Part shown: positions 63,443 to 64,000 of the stretch, in pieces
Layout of the letters: the number at the start of each line of letters is the position of its first letter
How positions within the stretch are numbered: the first letter of the stretch is position 1
From: Thermomicrobiales bacterium
GTDB lineage: Bacteria; Chloroflexota; Chloroflexia; Thermomicrobiales; UBA6265
NCBI GenBank assembly: GCA_019637585.1
Contig: JAHBVL010000002.1
Span: 372,001 to 436,000, forward strand
Direction: 5' to 3'
Length of the DNA stretch: 64,000 bases
Program-made: the position numbers and the translations under genes
The notes under the pieces: model-generated
Told to the model about the DNA's origin: nothing
Database searches by the model: none
Seen by the model: the letters and a program-made list of their open reading frames with translations, nothing else

Positions 63443-64000
63443 TCAGAGCCGCCCGGCATCCCTGAGAATCCTGACCACGTTGTCGACCGGGATCGCCTCG
63501 CGGACATGGCCATCCCGGCCCACGACTGTCGTCGCCTTGAACAGTGCGTTGAGGATCGCTTCTTCGGTCGCTTCCACCGTAGCGGCAAAAAGCGCATCGA
63601 TGGCGTCGCTGGCGCCTCTGATCCCATGTTCCGCGACGATTTCCTGCCGCAACGTCCACCCATCGGCTTCGAGCGGCATGCGAACGAGGGGTGATGCCGA
63701 AAACGCGACGACCACGTCACCACTGCCATGCCCGCCCATCGAACCGGTGCGGGCCATGCCCAGCACGGCCCGGCGAGCGATGCGGCCGAGAATCCGGTCG
63801 GTACAGGGAGCATCGGTGCCGACGATCATCATGATCGAGCCGCGTTCCGGTTCGATGTCCCGCTCTTCGTCCAGCAACCGGCCGACCGGCACGCCATCGA
63901 TCCGAAGATCGCGGGGACGGCCGAAGTTGGCCAGAACGAGAACGCCGACCGTCCAGCCCCCCAGATCGGGGGAGATCACCCGCGAGCTGGTGCCGATGCC
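63443..64000 (-). CDS. P1 family peptidase (DmpA/BapA-like aminopeptidase), 5' end missing
   Basis: The frame is open to the last base of the window; 186 codons of the C-terminal part are visible. GIGTSSRVISPDLGG and WTVGVLVLANFG precede the autoproteolytic site ERGSIMMIVGTDAP, where cleavage before Ser would give the N-terminal nucleophile of the beta subunit. MARTGSMGGHGSGDVVVAFS follows, as in DmpA and beta-aminopeptidases. These enzymes release N-terminal D-amino acids, L-amino acids or beta-amino acids from small peptides. The stop is 30 bases before the ligD start, on the same strand. Confidence 0.9.
   Translation of the reverse strand, partial: GIGTSSRVISPDLGGWTVGVLVLANFGRPRDLRIDGVPVGRLLDEERDIEPERGSIMMIVGTDAPCTDRILGRIARRAVLGMARTGSMGGHGSGDVVVAFSASPLVRMPLEADGWTLRQEIVAEHGIRGASDAIDALFAATVEATEEAILNALFKATTVVGRDGHVREAIPVDNVVRILRDAGRL

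Overview
The window comes from a high-GC bacterium, most likely a member of the Chloroflexota and probably of the class Thermomicrobia. The reasons are the mix of genes: a GlgE-type glycogen pathway with a GH57 branching enzyme, two Ku proteins with a PE-Lig-Pol LigD, an FusA2-type EF-G, secreted Cys-rich proteins with an RRSLFR-type N-terminus, and a T-box on thrS. The taxonomic call is inference from gene content; no rRNA is present. Both ends of the window cut genes: an acyltransferase at the left and a P1-family peptidase at the right.

Region by region: 1-2.7 kb holds a glycolipid acyltransferase fragment, rimO and yajQ. 2.7-13.7 kb is a nearly complete storage-glucan and trehalose locus (glgX, glgE, treS, maltokinase, GH57 branching enzyme, malQ). 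13.7-23.9 kb is housekeeping: mreB, a diguanylate cyclase, an LLM oxidoreductase coupled to radC, ftsY-ffh, a glutaredoxin-PDZ fusion, mgtC-like, trmH-like, an SprT-like protein and a receiver-like protein. 23.9-28.6 kb is pstSCAB-phoU, preceded by a Pho-box-like array of 11-bp repeats. 28.6-33.9 kb has a Ctp protease, coaX, an EF-G paralogue with a long leader, an RNase H-like protein and tRNA-Val(GAC). 33.9-39 kb is accessory-looking: a serine-recombinase remnant, an AlkZ/YcaQ-like protein, a cupin, a D,D-carboxypeptidase and an IS481-type insertion sequence. It ends at a T-box riboswitch with a readable ACC (Thr) specifier ahead of thrS.

41-52.5 kb has a DJ-1-like protein, a HAD phosphatase and an MBL hydrolase. 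These are followed by a divergent catabolic locus: a sugar/polyol ABC transporter on one side and, on the other, a split transketolase with an IolG-like dehydrogenase, IolB and IolD. The locus reads as inositol (or related cyclitol) use, but lacks iolC, iolE and iolJ and carries a two-subunit transketolase instead. At 52.55 kb a tRNA-Asp(GTC) with its own promoter and terminator is followed by one AT-richer gene encoding an HNH endonuclease joined to a DGQHR-like domain. This is the best candidate for a transferred defence or modification-type gene. 54.4-59.1 kb has secreted proteins (DUF4352-like, Cys-rich, serpin) and an iron-permease-like membrane protein. 59.2-63.4 kb is an NHEJ module: two ku genes convergent with ligD.

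The most unusual genome-scale feature is a set of four degenerate heptanucleotide tandem arrays in intergenic spaces. Each begins at or within a few bases of a stop codon, and they resemble the short tandemly repeated heptamers known from heterocystous cyanobacteria. Two further inverted-repeat (REP/MITE-like) elements and an IS copy complete the repeat content. No CRISPR array or rRNA is visible.
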